DNA from: Alterluteimonas quercicellularis
GTDB taxonomy: Bacteria; Pseudomonadota; Gammaproteobacteria; Xanthomonadales; Xanthomonadaceae
DNA: 42,776 nt
Direction of reading: 5' to 3'
NCBI RefSeq assembly: GCF_021191635.1
Contig: NZ_JAIWPR010000003.1
Location: 1 to 42,776 of the forward strand
The notes under the pieces are model-generated. The model was not told the origin of the DNA. It ran no database searches and saw nothing but the letters and a program-made list of their open reading frames with translations. A program made the translations under genes and the position numbers. Shown here piece after piece: positions 34,770 through 42,776 of the stretch (positions are counted from its first letter, which is position 1; every line of letters starts with the position of its first letter).

Positions 34770-36062
34770 ATGAACGCCACCAGCCGACTCCCGGGCTTCT
34801 ACAAGCTCGATCCGGACCGCCGCTTCCGCACGCTCGTCGAGACCAGCGGGCTGCCCGCCGAGGTGCTGCAGCCCCTGCGGGAAACCGATGTCGCGATGGC
34901 CGCGATCGCCGACCGCATGATCGAGAACGCCATCGGCACCATCGCGATCCCGCTCGGGATCGCCGCCAATTTCCTCGTCGACGGCGCCGACCATCTGGTG
35001 CCGATGGCCACCGAGGAGCCGTCGGTGGTCGCGGCCGCGAGCAACGCCGCGCTCGTCGCCCGCGAGCGCGGCGGGTTCCATACCTCCAGCACGGCGCCGG
35101 TGATGATCGCGCAGGTGCAGGTGCTCGACGTGGCCGATCCGCAGGGCGCGCGGCTGCGCCTGCTGGAGGCCCGCGACGAGCTGCTGGCACTGGCCAACGC
35201 GCAGGACCCGCTGCTGGTCGAACTGGGCGGCGGCGCCCGCGACATCGAGGTGCGGCTGGTCGAATCCGGCGACTTCCGCGCCGTGGTCCTGCACCTGCAG
35301 GTGGACGTGCGCGACGCCATGGGCGCCAACGCGGTCAACACCATGGCCGAGGCGCTGGCACCGCGGATCGCCGCGATCGCGCGCGGGCGCAGCCTGCTGC
35401 GGATCCTGTCCAACAAGGCCGACCTGCGCCTGGTGCGCGTGCGCGCGGTGTTCGATGCGGACAGGCTCGGCGGTGCGGACGTGGTCGACGGCATCGTCGA
35501 GGCCTCCCGCTTCGCCGCCGCCGACCCGTACCGCGCCGCGACCCACAACAAGGGCATCATGAACGGCATCTCCGCGGTGGTGCTGGCGACGGGCAACGAC
35601 ACCCGTGCGATCGAGGCCGGCGCGCACTGCCATGCCTGCCGCGACGGCCGCTACACCTCGCTGTCGCACTTCGAGAAGGACGCCGACGGGCACCTGGTCG
35701 GCAGCCTCGAACTGCCGCTCGCGCTGGGCCTGGTCGGCGGCGCCACCCGGACCCACCCGACCGCGCAGGCGGCGGTGAAGCTGCTGGGCGTGCGCAGCGC
35801 CACCCGCCTGGCCGAGATCGTCGCGGCGGTGGGGCTGGCGCAGAACACGGCCGCGCTGCGCGCGCTGGCGACCGAGGGCATCCAGCGCGGCCACATGTCG
35901 CTGCATGCGCGCAACGTGGCGGTCGCCGCGGGCGCCGCCGAGCACGAGATCGGCCCGCTGGTCGAGCGGCTGGTGGGCGACGGCCACGTGCGGCTGGACC
36001 GCGCGCAGCGCCTGCTCGCCGAGCTTCGCGGCGAGGCGTCGCCGCCGCCCGCGGGCGGCTGA
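34770..36062 (+). CDS. mvaA: Degradative (class II) hydroxymethylglutaryl-CoA reductase
   Basis: The 430-residue enzyme interconverts HMG-CoA and mevalonate with NAD(P)(H). It matches the class II enzyme of Pseudomonas mevalonii (about 428 residues). All four catalytic residues are present with identical spacing: E83 (ATEEPS), K261 (HNKGIMNGI), D277 (TGNDTR) and H375 (RGHMSLHARN). The cofactor region DVRDAMGANAVN is intact. It is third in an operon with a CoA-transferase and an enoyl-CoA hydratase. No mevalonate kinase, HMG-CoA synthase or HMG-CoA lyase is in the window, so direction (mevalonate breakdown or synthesis) is open; class II enzymes occur in both settings. The family call is very secure. 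Confidence 0.96.
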   Translation: MNATSRLPGFYKLDPDRRFRTLVETSGLPAEVLQPLRETDVAMAAIADRMIENAIGTIAIPLGIAANFLVDGADHLVPMATEEPSVVAAASNAALVARERGGFHTSSTAPVMIAQVQVLDVADPQGARLRLLEARDELLALANAQDPLLVELGGGARDIEVRLVESGDFRAVVLHLQVDVRDAMGANAVNTMAEALAPRIAAIARGRSLLRILSNKADLRLVRVRAVFDADRLGGADVVDGIVEASRFAAADPYRAATHNKGIMNGISAVVLATGNDTRAIEAGAHCHACRDGRYTSLSHFEKDADGHLVGSLELPLALGLVGGATRTHPTAQAAVKLLGVRSATRLAEIVAAVGLAQNTAALRALATEGIQRGHMSLHARNVAVAAGAAEHEIGPLVERLVGDGHVRLDRAQRLLAELRGEASPPPAGG

Positions 36063-36186
36063 AGGCCCGGCCCGCGTCCGCCGCGGGCCGAGCGCCGCAA
36101 CCGCGGGCCCCGCGGGCGTCTCCCGGTGCCGACCCGATGCGCGGATCGCCGCGCGCGGGCCCCCCACTGCGGAACGAGGCCTTCCC

Positions 36187-37701
36187 ATGCACCTGCTCGC
36201 GGCGAGCTGGCTCGCCCTCATCGCGTTGGCGTCGTCGCCGGCCGGCGCGTCCAGCCCCGGTTTCGCCCCGCCGGACTTCGCCCCGCTCGCGCGGCTGGTC
36301 CAGGAGGCCAAGGACGCCACCCTGCCGTCCGGCACCGCGATCGCGGTGGTGAAGGACGGCGAGATCGTCCACGAGGCCTACTTCGGCTACGCCGACATCG
36401 CCGCGCGCGTGCCGGTCTCGCGCGACACCGGCTTCTACGTCGCCTCGGCGACCAAGCCGGTGTTCGCGCTGCACGCGCTGCTGCAGGCGCAAGCCGGCCG
36501 GCTGGACATGCGCACGACGCTGCGGGACATGTTCCCCGCGGCGCGCTTCGACGGCCTCGACGCCGGTGCGGTGACCGCCGAGGACCTGCTGACCCACGTG
36601 TCCGGCATCGACAACGCGCCGCTGGTCTGGGCGACGGCGTTCAGCGGCGTGCACGACGCCGCCTCGCGCGAGGCGCTGGTCGCCGCGTCCTACCCCGATG
36701 CGGACGCGGCGCACGGCACGTTCCGCTACACCAACGTCGGCTACAACATCCTCAGCGTGTGGATGGACCGGCAGGGCGGCCGGCCGTGGCAGGCGCAGCT
36801 CGAGGACGACGTGCTGCGGCCGCTGGGCATGGCGCGCACCTCCGCCTCCATCGCGCGGGCGGAAGCGGCCGGCTGGCCGCTGGCCAGGCCGTACTCGTTC
36901 GCCGTCGAGCGCCCGGACGCGCCGCTGTACCTGGCCAAGTCCGACGACACGATGCACGCCGCCGGCGGCCTGGTCTCGACCGCGCCCGACCTCGCCGCAT
37001 TCCTGGCCGCGCAGCTCGCGCCCGCGGCGCAGCCGCGCCTGGCCGCGGCGATCGCGCGCTCGCACGCGCCGCGCGCGCGGCTGTCGTCGCAGTACCTGGA
37101 CTTCGCGCGCAGCGGCTACGCCTGGGGCTGGTACACCGGCGAGTACAAGGGCCGGACGATGCTGCACCACTTCGGCGGCTTCGCCGGCTTCCACGCGCAC
37201 CTGTCGTTCGTGCCGGAAGCGGGCGTCGGCCTGGTCGTGCTCAACAACGAGGACGTGCTGAGCGCGCGGCTGACCAACCTGATCGCCGATTACGTCTACG
37301 GCGCGATGCTGGGCGAGCCCGGCGTCGAGGAGAGGGCGGCCGAGCGCTTCGCGGCGCTGCGGGCGCAGGGGCCGGAACTCCGGCGCGCGGTGGCGGCCCA
37401 GCGCGAGAAGATCCGCGCGCGCGCCTGGCGGCTGTCGCGGCCGCGCGAGGACTACGCGGGCGTGTACGCGCACCCGCTGCTGGGCGAGATGACGGTCGCG
37501 CTCGATCCCGGCGGCGGGCTGGCGCTGCGCTGGGGGCGGCTGGCCGCGGTCGCCACCGCCGGCGAGGCGGTCGACCAGGTGCGCGCGGAGTTCGCGCCCG
37601 GCTCCGGGGAATTCCTCGGCTTCGCGGTGCGCGACGGCGCGGTCGGCGCCGTCTCGCTGGGGCCGATGACCTTCGTCCGCGTGCGCGAGTCCGCCCCGTA
37701 G
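36187..37701 (+). CDS. Secreted serine beta-lactamase-like hydrolase with C-terminal DUF3471-type domain
   Basis: The 504-residue protein has a signal peptide (about 1-21, ending PAGAS). The penicillin-binding/class C beta-lactamase fold shows nucleophile S87 and K90 (SATK), Y181-N183 (YTN) and a HHFGGFAGF block standing in for KTG. The last about 100 residues (EDYAGVYAHPLLGEMTV...) form the beta-rich extension often annotated DUF3471. Such proteins are esterases or D-amino-peptidases more often than true beta-lactamases. It starts 125 bases after mvaA and is probably separate from that operon. Its TAG stop (37699-37701) is formed by the GTAG end of a REP element, so the C-terminus may have been reset by insertion. 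Confidence 0.88.
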   Translation: MHLLAASWLALIALASSPAGASSPGFAPPDFAPLARLVQEAKDATLPSGTAIAVVKDGEIVHEAYFGYADIAARVPVSRDTGFYVASATKPVFALHALLQAQAGRLDMRTTLRDMFPAARFDGLDAGAVTAEDLLTHVSGIDNAPLVWATAFSGVHDAASREALVAASYPDADAAHGTFRYTNVGYNILSVWMDRQGGRPWQAQLEDDVLRPLGMARTSASIARAEAAGWPLARPYSFAVERPDAPLYLAKSDDTMHAAGGLVSTAPDLAAFLAAQLAPAAQPRLAAAIARSHAPRARLSSQYLDFARSGYAWGWYTGEYKGRTMLHHFGGFAGFHAHLSFVPEAGVGLVVLNNEDVLSARLTNLIADYVYGAMLGEPGVEERAAERFAALRAQGPELRRAVAAQREKIRARAWRLSRPREDYAGVYAHPLLGEMTVALDPGGGLALRWGRLAAVATAGEAVDQVRAEFAPGSGEFLGFAVRDGAVGAVSLGPMTFVRVRESAP

Positions 37702-37762
37702 CGGCGCGCTCGCGCGCGACGGTCTTTCCGGCCCGGTCTGTCGCGCGTGAGCGCGCTCCTGC
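37698..37762. repeat. Short REPIN overlapping the serine hydrolase stop codon
   Basis: A plus-oriented REP (37698-37722, starting GTAGCGGCGCGCTCGCGCG) and an inverted REP (about 37739-37762, GTCGCGCGTGAGCGCGCTCC and onward) face each other across 16 bases and can form a long hairpin. The GTAG of the left unit supplies the stop of the upstream gene. The element separates it from the DUF6165 gene and may end transcription or protect the mRNA. Confidence 0.8.
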
Positions 37763-37780
37763 AGCGACGGCGCGCCGATG

Positions 37781-37789
37781 TGGTATATC
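37781..37789 (+). promoter_or_regulatory. Extended -10 promoter element for the DUF6165 gene
   Basis: TGG-TATATC resembles an extended -10 (TGn-TATAAT). Transcription would begin near 37796 and give a leader of about 45 bases to the GTG start. No -35 is needed for such promoters and none is clear. Confidence 0.45.
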
Positions 37790-37840
37790 GGCCGCCCGCG
37801 CCGCGCGGCCGCCGCCGGCGCACGCATCGAGGACACCCGA

Positions 37841-38245
37841 GTGAGCGAGATCCTGATCCCCGTCTCGGCCGGCGAGCTGGCCGACAAGATCACCATCCTG
37901 GAGATCAAGGCCGAGCGCCTGGACGACGCCGGCAAGCTGGCCCACGTGCGCGCCGAGCTCGACGGCCTGCGGCCGCTGTGGGCGCCGCTGGAGGCGGCGC
38001 AGGCCGAGCTGGCCGCGCGCAAGGCCGAGCTGAAGGCCGTCAACGCGCGCATGTGGGACATCCAGGACGGCCTGCGCGACCGCGAGCGCGCGCAGGACTT
38101 CGGCGACGGCTTCGTGCAGCTGGCGCGCGCGGTGGCCGCCACCAACGGCGAGCGCGTGGCGCTGAAGAACGCGATCAACCGCCTGGCCGGGTCGAGCTTC
38201 GTCGAGGAGAAGGCCTACAAGGCGCAGGACGGCGGCGCCGAATAG
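37841..38245 (+). CDS. DUF6165 family protein
   Basis: The 134-residue protein matches the small DUF6165 family, with the conserved start SEILIPVSAGELADKITILEIKAER (written here in pieces: PVSAGELADKITI then LEIKAERLDD). Much of it is helical and charged, and residues 45-70 could be a short coiled coil. No signal peptide or membrane helix is visible. Function is unknown to me; relatives often sit near lipopolysaccharide or glycosyltransferase genes. GTG 37841 was chosen because GAGG lies eight bases upstream and the conserved N-terminus begins immediately; an in-frame ATG at 37778 would overlap the predicted promoter. It lies 60 bases before glnE. Confidence 0.85.
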   Translation: MSEILIPVSAGELADKITILEIKAERLDDAGKLAHVRAELDGLRPLWAPLEAAQAELAARKAELKAVNARMWDIQDGLRDRERAQDFGDGFVQLARAVAATNGERVALKNAINRLAGSSFVEEKAYKAQDGGAE

Positions 38246-38292
38246 CTGCCGGGCCTGACGCGCCGCGGCGGGCCGGTGCCGGCGGCGGATGC

Positions 38293-38305
38293 CACAATCG
38301 CCGCG
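38293..38305 (+). promoter_or_regulatory. Possible -10 giving a leaderless glnE transcript
   Basis: CACAAT (38293-38298) resembles a -10 and lies seven bases before ATG 38306, so transcription would start at the ATG. There is no Shine-Dalgarno sequence. No -35 match is evident, so the call is weak. Confidence 0.35.
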
Positions 38306-41152
38306 ATGGACATCGCACTCCCGCCAGCGCCGCCCGCCGACGCCGCGCTCGACGCCCTGGCCGCGCGCGCGGCCGATCGCCTGCGCCGCGCCGCAGGCGA
38401 TCGGGCGATCCCGTTCGACGACCCGGCCTTCGCCGCGCGGCTGGCGCGGGTGGCCTGGGCCAGCGACTTCGCCATCGATACCTTCGAGCGCCAGCCCGAG
38501 CTGCTGGCCGCGCTGGCGCGCGACGACGGCGCCGCGCCCTGGCCGGAGCCGGACCTGTCGCAGGGCGGGCGCGAGGACTGGGCGCGCGCGCTGCGGCGCT
38601 GGCGCGCCGCCGTCTCGGCGCGGCTGGTGTGGCGCGACGTGCTGGGCCTGGACGACATCGACGCCACGCTCGCCGGCACGACCGCACTCGCCGAGCGCTG
38701 CCTGCGGCTGGCGCACGACGCGCTGGAGGCGGAGTTCGTCGCGCGCCACGGCACGGTGCGCGACACCGAGGGCGGCACCGTGCGGCTGGTGGTGTTCGCG
38801 CTGGGCAAGCTGGGCGGCGGCGAGCTCAACTTCAGTTCCGACATCGACCTCGTCTACGCCTATCCGCGCGAAGGCGAGAGCGACGGGCCGCGCCCGCTCG
38901 CCGCCGAGACCTGGTGCGTGCGCCTCGGGCAGGCGCTGGCGAAGCTGCTCGACGAGACCACCGTGGACGGGTTCTGCCACCGCGTCGACCTGCGCCTGCG
39001 GCCGTTCGGCAACGCCGGGCGGCTGGCGCTGAGCTTTCCGGCGATGGAGCTGTACTTCCAGCGCGAGGGCCGCGACTGGGAGCGCTACGCCTGGCAGAAG
39101 GCGCGCCCGGTGGCCGGCGACGTCGCCGCGGGCGAGGCCTTCCTGGCCGAGCTGCGGCCCTTCGTCTACCGCCGCTACCTGGACTTCGGCGCGCTCGACG
39201 GCCTGCGCGCGATGAAGGCGGCGATCAGCGCAGAGGTCGCGCGCCGGGAGCTGGTGGACGACGTCAAGCGCGGGCCCGGCGGCATCCGCGAGATCGAGTT
39301 CTTCGCCCAGGCGCTGCAGCTGATCCACGGCGGACGCGAGCCTGCGCTGCGCGAGCGCCGCCTGCAGCCGGCGCTGCGCGCGCTGGCGCAGGCACGGCAC
39401 GTGCCGGAGGCCACCGCCGACGGGCTGCTGGCCGCCTACCGCTGGCTGCGCCGGCTGGAGAACCGGCTGCAGATGCTGCGCGACGCGCAGGTGCACGCAC
39501 TGCCGGCCGACGCGGCCGAGCGCGCGCGCATCGCCGCCGGCCTCGGCAGCGGCTGGGACGCGCTGGCCGGCACGCTGGCGCAGCACCGCGCGACGGTCTC
39601 GGCCACGTTCGATGCGCTGCTCGCCCGCGAGCGCGCGCGCGCGCCGGAGGACGAGGGGCTGGCCGGCTACTGGCGCGGCCTGCCCGACGGCGGCGACGCC
39701 GCGCCGCTGGAGGCGGCCGGCTTCGGCGACGCGCAGGCGGTCGACGCCGCCCTGCGCGACTTCGCCCGCTCGCCGGGCGTGCGCGAACTGCCGGACATCG
39801 CCCGCGCCCGGCTGGAACGCGTGATGCCGGTGCTGCTGCAGGCCAGCGCGCCCGCCGACCGGCCGCTGATGGCGATCCGCCGGCTGCTGGCGCTGGTGCA
39901 GAACATCCTGCGGCGCTCCAGCTACCTCGCCCTGCTCGACGAGCGGCCGGCGGCGCTGGCGCGGCTGGTCGACCTGGTGACCCGCAGCGCCTTCCTCGCC
40001 GAGCGCGTGGCCGCGCACCCGCTGCTGCTCGACGAACTGCTCGACGTGCGCGCGGAAGGGCCGCTGCCGTGCCGCGACGCGCTGCGGGAGGCCTGCCGGG
40101 CGACGCTGCGCCGCGACGACCTGGAGGACGCGCTGTACGCCCTCAACGAGGTCCGGCAGACCCTGAGCTTCCGCATCGCGCTGGCCACGCTCGACCGCCG
40201 GCAGTCCGCGCAGGACAGCACCCGCCAGCTGGCCTGGCTGGCCGACGGCGTGGTGGAGGCGGTGCTGGCGCTCGCGCGCCGGGACATGCGCGGGGCGCAC
40301 GGCGAGATCCCGGGCGCCCGCTTCGCGGTGCTGGGCTACGGCAGCCTCGGCGGCGAGGAACTGGGCGTCGGCTCCGACCTCGACCTGGTGTTCCTGTACG
40401 ACGCGCCGGACGAGGCCCAGTCCGACGGCGCGCGCGCGCTCGACCCCATCCGCTGGCACGCGCGTCTGGCGCAGAAGATCGTCGCCCTGCTGGGCACCGT
40501 GACCGGCGCGGGCCGGCTGTACGAGGTCGACATCCGCCTGCGCCCCGACGGCGCCAGCGGCCTGCTGGTGTCCTCGCTGGCGCGCTACGCCGAGTACCAG
40601 CGCGAGCGCGCCTGGACCTGGGAGCACCAGGCGCTGGTGCGCGCGCGCGGCGTGGCCGGCGACGCCGGCCTGCTGGCCGACTTCGAGGCGGTGCGCGCCG
40701 AGGCGCTGGCTCGCCCGCGCGAGGCGTCGGCGCTGCGCGGGGACGTGGCCTCGATGCGGAAGCGCATGCGCGCCGAGCTGGACCGCAGCCGCGACGGCGT
40801 GTTCGACCTCAAGCAGGGCGAGGGCGGGCTGGTCGACCTGGAGTTCCTGCTGCAGTCCCTGGTGCTGCGCGAATCGCACGCGCGCCCGGCGCTGCTCGCC
40901 CCGCGCGCGACGCCGGCGCTGCTGGCCGCCGCGCGCGACGAAGGCCTGCTCGACCGGGAAACCGCCGCGGCGCTGCTCGACGCGCACGCGATCCTGCTCG
41001 CGCTGGGCCTGGGGCAGACGCTGGACCGCCGCCCGCGGCTGGTGGCCGGGGACGCGCCGCTGCAGCGCGCCCGCGCCGCCATCCGCGCCGCGACCGTGGC
41101 GGCGGGCCTGGCCGGCGACGGCGAAGGCGCCGGCCAGGCCGCGCCGCCTTGA
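38306..41152 (+). CDS. glnE: Glutamine synthetase adenylyltransferase/deadenylase GlnE
   Basis: GlnE controls nitrogen assimilation by adding AMP to glutamine synthetase and removing it, under signals from PII. The 948-residue product equals E. coli GlnE in length. It has two nucleotidyltransferase domains. The N-terminal deadenylylating site is in [20 protein letters not shown] with D179/D181. The C-terminal adenylylating site is in [20 protein letters not shown] with D691/D693. The segment [18 protein letters not shown] and its repeat [18 protein letters not shown] are also conserved in each half. ATG 38306 is preferred to GTG 38276 because it follows a possible -10. No other nitrogen-control gene is in the window. 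Confidence 0.97.
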   Translation: MDIALPPAPPADAALDALAARAADRLRRAAGDRAIPFDDPAFAARLARVAWASDFAIDTFERQPELLAALARDDGAAPWPEPDLSQGGREDWARALRRWRAAVSARLVWRDVLGLDDIDATLAGTTALAERCLRLAHDALEAEFVARHGTVRDTEGGTVRLVVFALGKLGGGELNFSSDIDLVYAYPREGESDGPRPLAAETWCVRLGQALAKLLDETTVDGFCHRVDLRLRPFGNAGRLALSFPAMELYFQREGRDWERYAWQKARPVAGDVAAGEAFLAELRPFVYRRYLDFGALDGLRAMKAAISAEVARRELVDDVKRGPGGIREIEFFAQALQLIHGGREPALRERRLQPALRALAQARHVPEATADGLLAAYRWLRRLENRLQMLRDAQVHALPADAAERARIAAGLGSGWDALAGTLAQHRATVSATFDALLARERARAPEDEGLAGYWRGLPDGGDAAPLEAAGFGDAQAVDAALRDFARSPGVRELPDIARARLERVMPVLLQASAPADRPLMAIRRLLALVQNILRRSSYLALLDERPAALARLVDLVTRSAFLAERVAAHPLLLDELLDVRAEGPLPCRDALREACRATLRRDDLEDALYALNEVRQTLSFRIALATLDRRQSAQDSTRQLAWLADGVVEAVLALARRDMRGAHGEIPGARFAVLGYGSLGGEELGVGSDLDLVFLYDAPDEAQSDGARALDPIRWHARLAQKIVALLGTVTGAGRLYEVDIRLRPDGASGLLVSSLARYAEYQRERAWTWEHQALVRARGVAGDAGLLADFEAVRAEALARPREASALRGDVASMRKRMRAELDRSRDGVFDLKQGEGGLVDLEFLLQSLVLRESHARPALLAPRATPALLAAARDEGLLDRETAAALLDAHAILLALGLGQTLDRRPRLVAGDAPLQRARAAIRAATVAAGLAGDGEGAGQAAPP

Positions 41153-41204
41153 CGCGGGGCGCGCTATATACCTGGGCCTCGCGCCCGAGGAGGGAGGACT
41201 CCGC

Positions 41205-42620
41205 ATGAGCACGATCCATCGCCCGCGGCCGCTGCGCCGCGCCGCCGCCCTGGCCCTGGCCCTGGCCGGCCTGCTGGCCGCCGGCGCCCACGCCGCCGAC
41301 CCGACCGCGCAGGACGCCGCCGCCGGCGCCTACGCCTTCGTCGGCGCCCACGTGCTGCCCATGGACCGCGACGACGCGCTCGCCGGCCACACCGTGGTGG
41401 TGCGCGACGGCCGCATCGCCGCGCTCGGGCCGGACGGCGAGGTCGAGGTGCCGGCCGACGCCCGCCGCATCGAGGCGGAAGGCCGCTGGCTGCTGCCGGG
41501 GCTGGCCGAGATGCACGGCCACGTGCCCGGCCCCGACGACCCGCAGTACCTGGAGGACGTGCTGTTCCTGTACGTCTCCAACGGCGTGACCACGGTGCGC
41601 AACATGGCCGGCCATCCCTCGCACCCGGCCCTGCGCGAGCGCATTGCCGCCGGCGAGGTGCTCGGTCCGCGGCTCGCCGTCGCCACGCCCTGGGTCACGC
41701 CGGAGCGCGTGCCCGACGCGGCCGCGGCGCGCACCGCGGTGGCCGAGGCGCGCGAGGCCGGCTTCGACCTGATCAAGCTCGGCACCGTGGCGCCGGCGGT
41801 CTATCCCGCGCTGGCCGCGGCCGCGCGCGAGGCCGGCATGCCCTTCGGCGGCCACATCCCCGACGGCGTGGGCCTCGACGAGGCGCTCGACGCGCGCCAG
41901 TCCTCGATCGACCACCTCGACCGCTACGTCGAGTTCCTGGTCCCGCCCGGCACCGACACCGGCGGCCGCGGCGCGGGCTTCTTCGGCAGCGGCTGGATCG
42001 GCCTGGCCGATCCGGCGCGCCTGCCCGACGCGGTGGCGCGCACGCGCGCGGCCGGCGCCTGGAACGTGCCCACGCTGACCCTGGTCGGCCACCTGGCTTC
42101 GCCGGAGCCGACCGAATCGATGATCGCCTGGCCGGAGATGCGCTACATGCCCGCGCGCGTGCGCGAGGGCTGGGTGCGCGCACGCGGGGAGTTCGCCGCG
42201 CGCGAGGACTTCCAGCCCGACGCCGCGCGGCGGCTGGTGGCGCTGCGCGGCGAGATCCTGAAAGCGCTGCACGACGGCGGCGCGCCCATCGCGCTGGGCT
42301 CCGACGCGCCGCAGTTCTTCAACGTGCCCGGCTTCTCGATCCACCGCGAGATGGCGATGATGGTCGACGCCGGGCTGACGCCGCAGCAGGTGCTGGTCAC
42401 CGGCACGCGCAACCCTGCGCGCATGCTCGGCACGCCCGACGCGTTCGGCACCATCGCGCCCGGCCGGCACGCCGACCTGATCCTGGTGGAGGCGGACCCG
42501 CGCGAGGACATCGCGCACCTGCAGCGGCGCGTCGGCGTCATGGTCGGCGGCCGCTGGCTGCCCGAGGCGGAGATCCGGCGGCGGCTGGACGCGATCGCCG
42601 CGCGCACGGACGGCGGCTGA
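41205..42620 (+). CDS. Secreted metal-dependent amidohydrolase
   Basis: The 471-residue protein has a clear signal peptide (about 1-30, ending GAHA). The amidohydrolase metal site is complete: H104 and H106 (AEMHGHV), K191 as the likely carbamylated lysine (LIKLG), H217 (FGGHIPDG), H237 (SIDHLD) and D367 (LGSDAPQ). The opening strand domain (VGAHVLPMDRDDALAGHTVVVRDGRIAALG) and closing GRHADLILVEADP are typical of the imidazolonepropionase/Xaa-Pro-like group (COG1228). It probably cleaves a peptide or cyclic amide in the periplasm; substrate unknown. ATG 41205 follows a strong AGGAGGGAGGA site (about 41188-41198). It starts 52 bases after glnE, with an AT-rich CTATATA (41164-41170) that may be a promoter. 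Confidence 0.92.
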   Translation: MSTIHRPRPLRRAAALALALAGLLAAGAHAADPTAQDAAAGAYAFVGAHVLPMDRDDALAGHTVVVRDGRIAALGPDGEVEVPADARRIEAEGRWLLPGLAEMHGHVPGPDDPQYLEDVLFLYVSNGVTTVRNMAGHPSHPALRERIAAGEVLGPRLAVATPWVTPERVPDAAAARTAVAEAREAGFDLIKLGTVAPAVYPALAAAAREAGMPFGGHIPDGVGLDEALDARQSSIDHLDRYVEFLVPPGTDTGGRGAGFFGSGWIGLADPARLPDAVARTRAAGAWNVPTLTLVGHLASPEPTESMIAWPEMRYMPARVREGWVRARGEFAAREDFQPDAARRLVALRGEILKALHDGGAPIALGSDAPQFFNVPGFSIHREMAMMVDAGLTPQQVLVTGTRNPARMLGTPDAFGTIAPGRHADLILVEADPREDIAHLQRRVGVMVGGRWLPEAEIRRRLDAIAARTDGG

Positions 42621-42628
42621 GCGCAGGC

Positions 42629-42672
42629 GAGCGGCGACGCCGGCGGTTCCCCCGCAGGCGTCGCCCGCGCTC
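42629..42672 (+). terminator. Possible terminator hairpin after the amidohydrolase
   Basis: GCGACGCC and GGCGTCGC form an 8-bp stem, extended by GAGCG/CGCTC across a small bulge. There is no T-tract, so it may be a hairpin of another kind. It starts nine bases after the stop. Confidence 0.4.
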
Positions 42673-42693
42673 GTGGATCGGCGGCCCGGGCGT

Positions 42694-42771
<78 letters not shown>

Positions 42772-42776
42772 CTCGC

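Noticed and set aside
41149..41170. Sigma-70 promoter (TTGACG and TATATA) before the amidohydrolase
   Set aside because: The spacer would be only ten bases, too short; the AT-rich element alone is mentioned as a possibility.
37747..41208. Plus-strand open frame of 1153 codons over DUF6165 and glnE
   Set aside because: It is another frame of two well-supported genes and translates to Arg/Ala/Gly-rich sequence.

Overview
This looks like a contig end, or most of a contig, from a very GC-rich gammaproteobacterium of the Xanthomonadaceae/Lysobacteraceae (Lysobacter or Luteimonas type). This is inferred from sequence character, not from a search. The supporting signs are GTAG-type REP repeats (GTAGGAGCGCGC...), GGGAAT-type intergenic repeats, a groESL operon with both a sigma-32 promoter and a CIRCE operator, a class II HMG-CoA reductase cluster and DUF6165. 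The left edge cuts through dsbD. The right edge runs into an artefactual poly-G tract.

Region 1 (1-6.85 kb) is mostly housekeeping. It holds dsbD (partial) and cutA on the minus strand, a PagL-like lipid A deacylase, the heat-shock operon groES-groEL, a DUF6445 2OG-Fe(II)-oxygenase-like protein expressed from an apparently leaderless promoter, and a large membrane-anchored AsmA-like periplasmic protein.

Region 2 (6.86-17.4 kb) has an mdtABC-type RND efflux operon on the minus strand. Divergent from it are a second-looking, alphaproteobacterial-style MurG glycosyltransferase with altered signature residues and a phytoene-desaturase/PYROXD2-like FAD oxidoreductase that has no ATG, GTG or TTG start.

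Region 3 (17.4-18.2 kb) has no protein gene. It holds two operator-like palindromes, a candidate small RNA ending in a strong terminator, and a tandem pair of REPIN-like elements.

Region 4 (18.2-31.6 kb) is accessory. The minus strand carries an esterase, an APC amino-acid permease, an amidase and an unusual fusion of a PaiB-type FMN-binding domain to an HSL-family hydrolase. Divergent from these is an ArgE-type deacylase, an MFS transporter and a TonB-dependent siderophore-type receptor. A secreted PAF-acetylhydrolase-like hydrolase and a PchR-like AraC regulator follow. Together these could import and break down an acylated or amidated small molecule; this is inference.

Region 5 (31.6-37.8 kb) is an Lrp/AsnC regulator followed by a class III CoA-transferase, an enoyl-CoA hydratase and a degradative HMG-CoA reductase, suggesting HMG/mevalonate or branched-chain acyl-CoA metabolism. 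A serine beta-lactamase-like hydrolase follows; its stop codon is supplied by a REP element.

Region 6 (37.8-42.8 kb) holds a DUF6165 protein, glnE, a secreted amidohydrolase and the terminal poly-G artefact. No tRNA, rRNA, CRISPR array or insertion sequence was seen.
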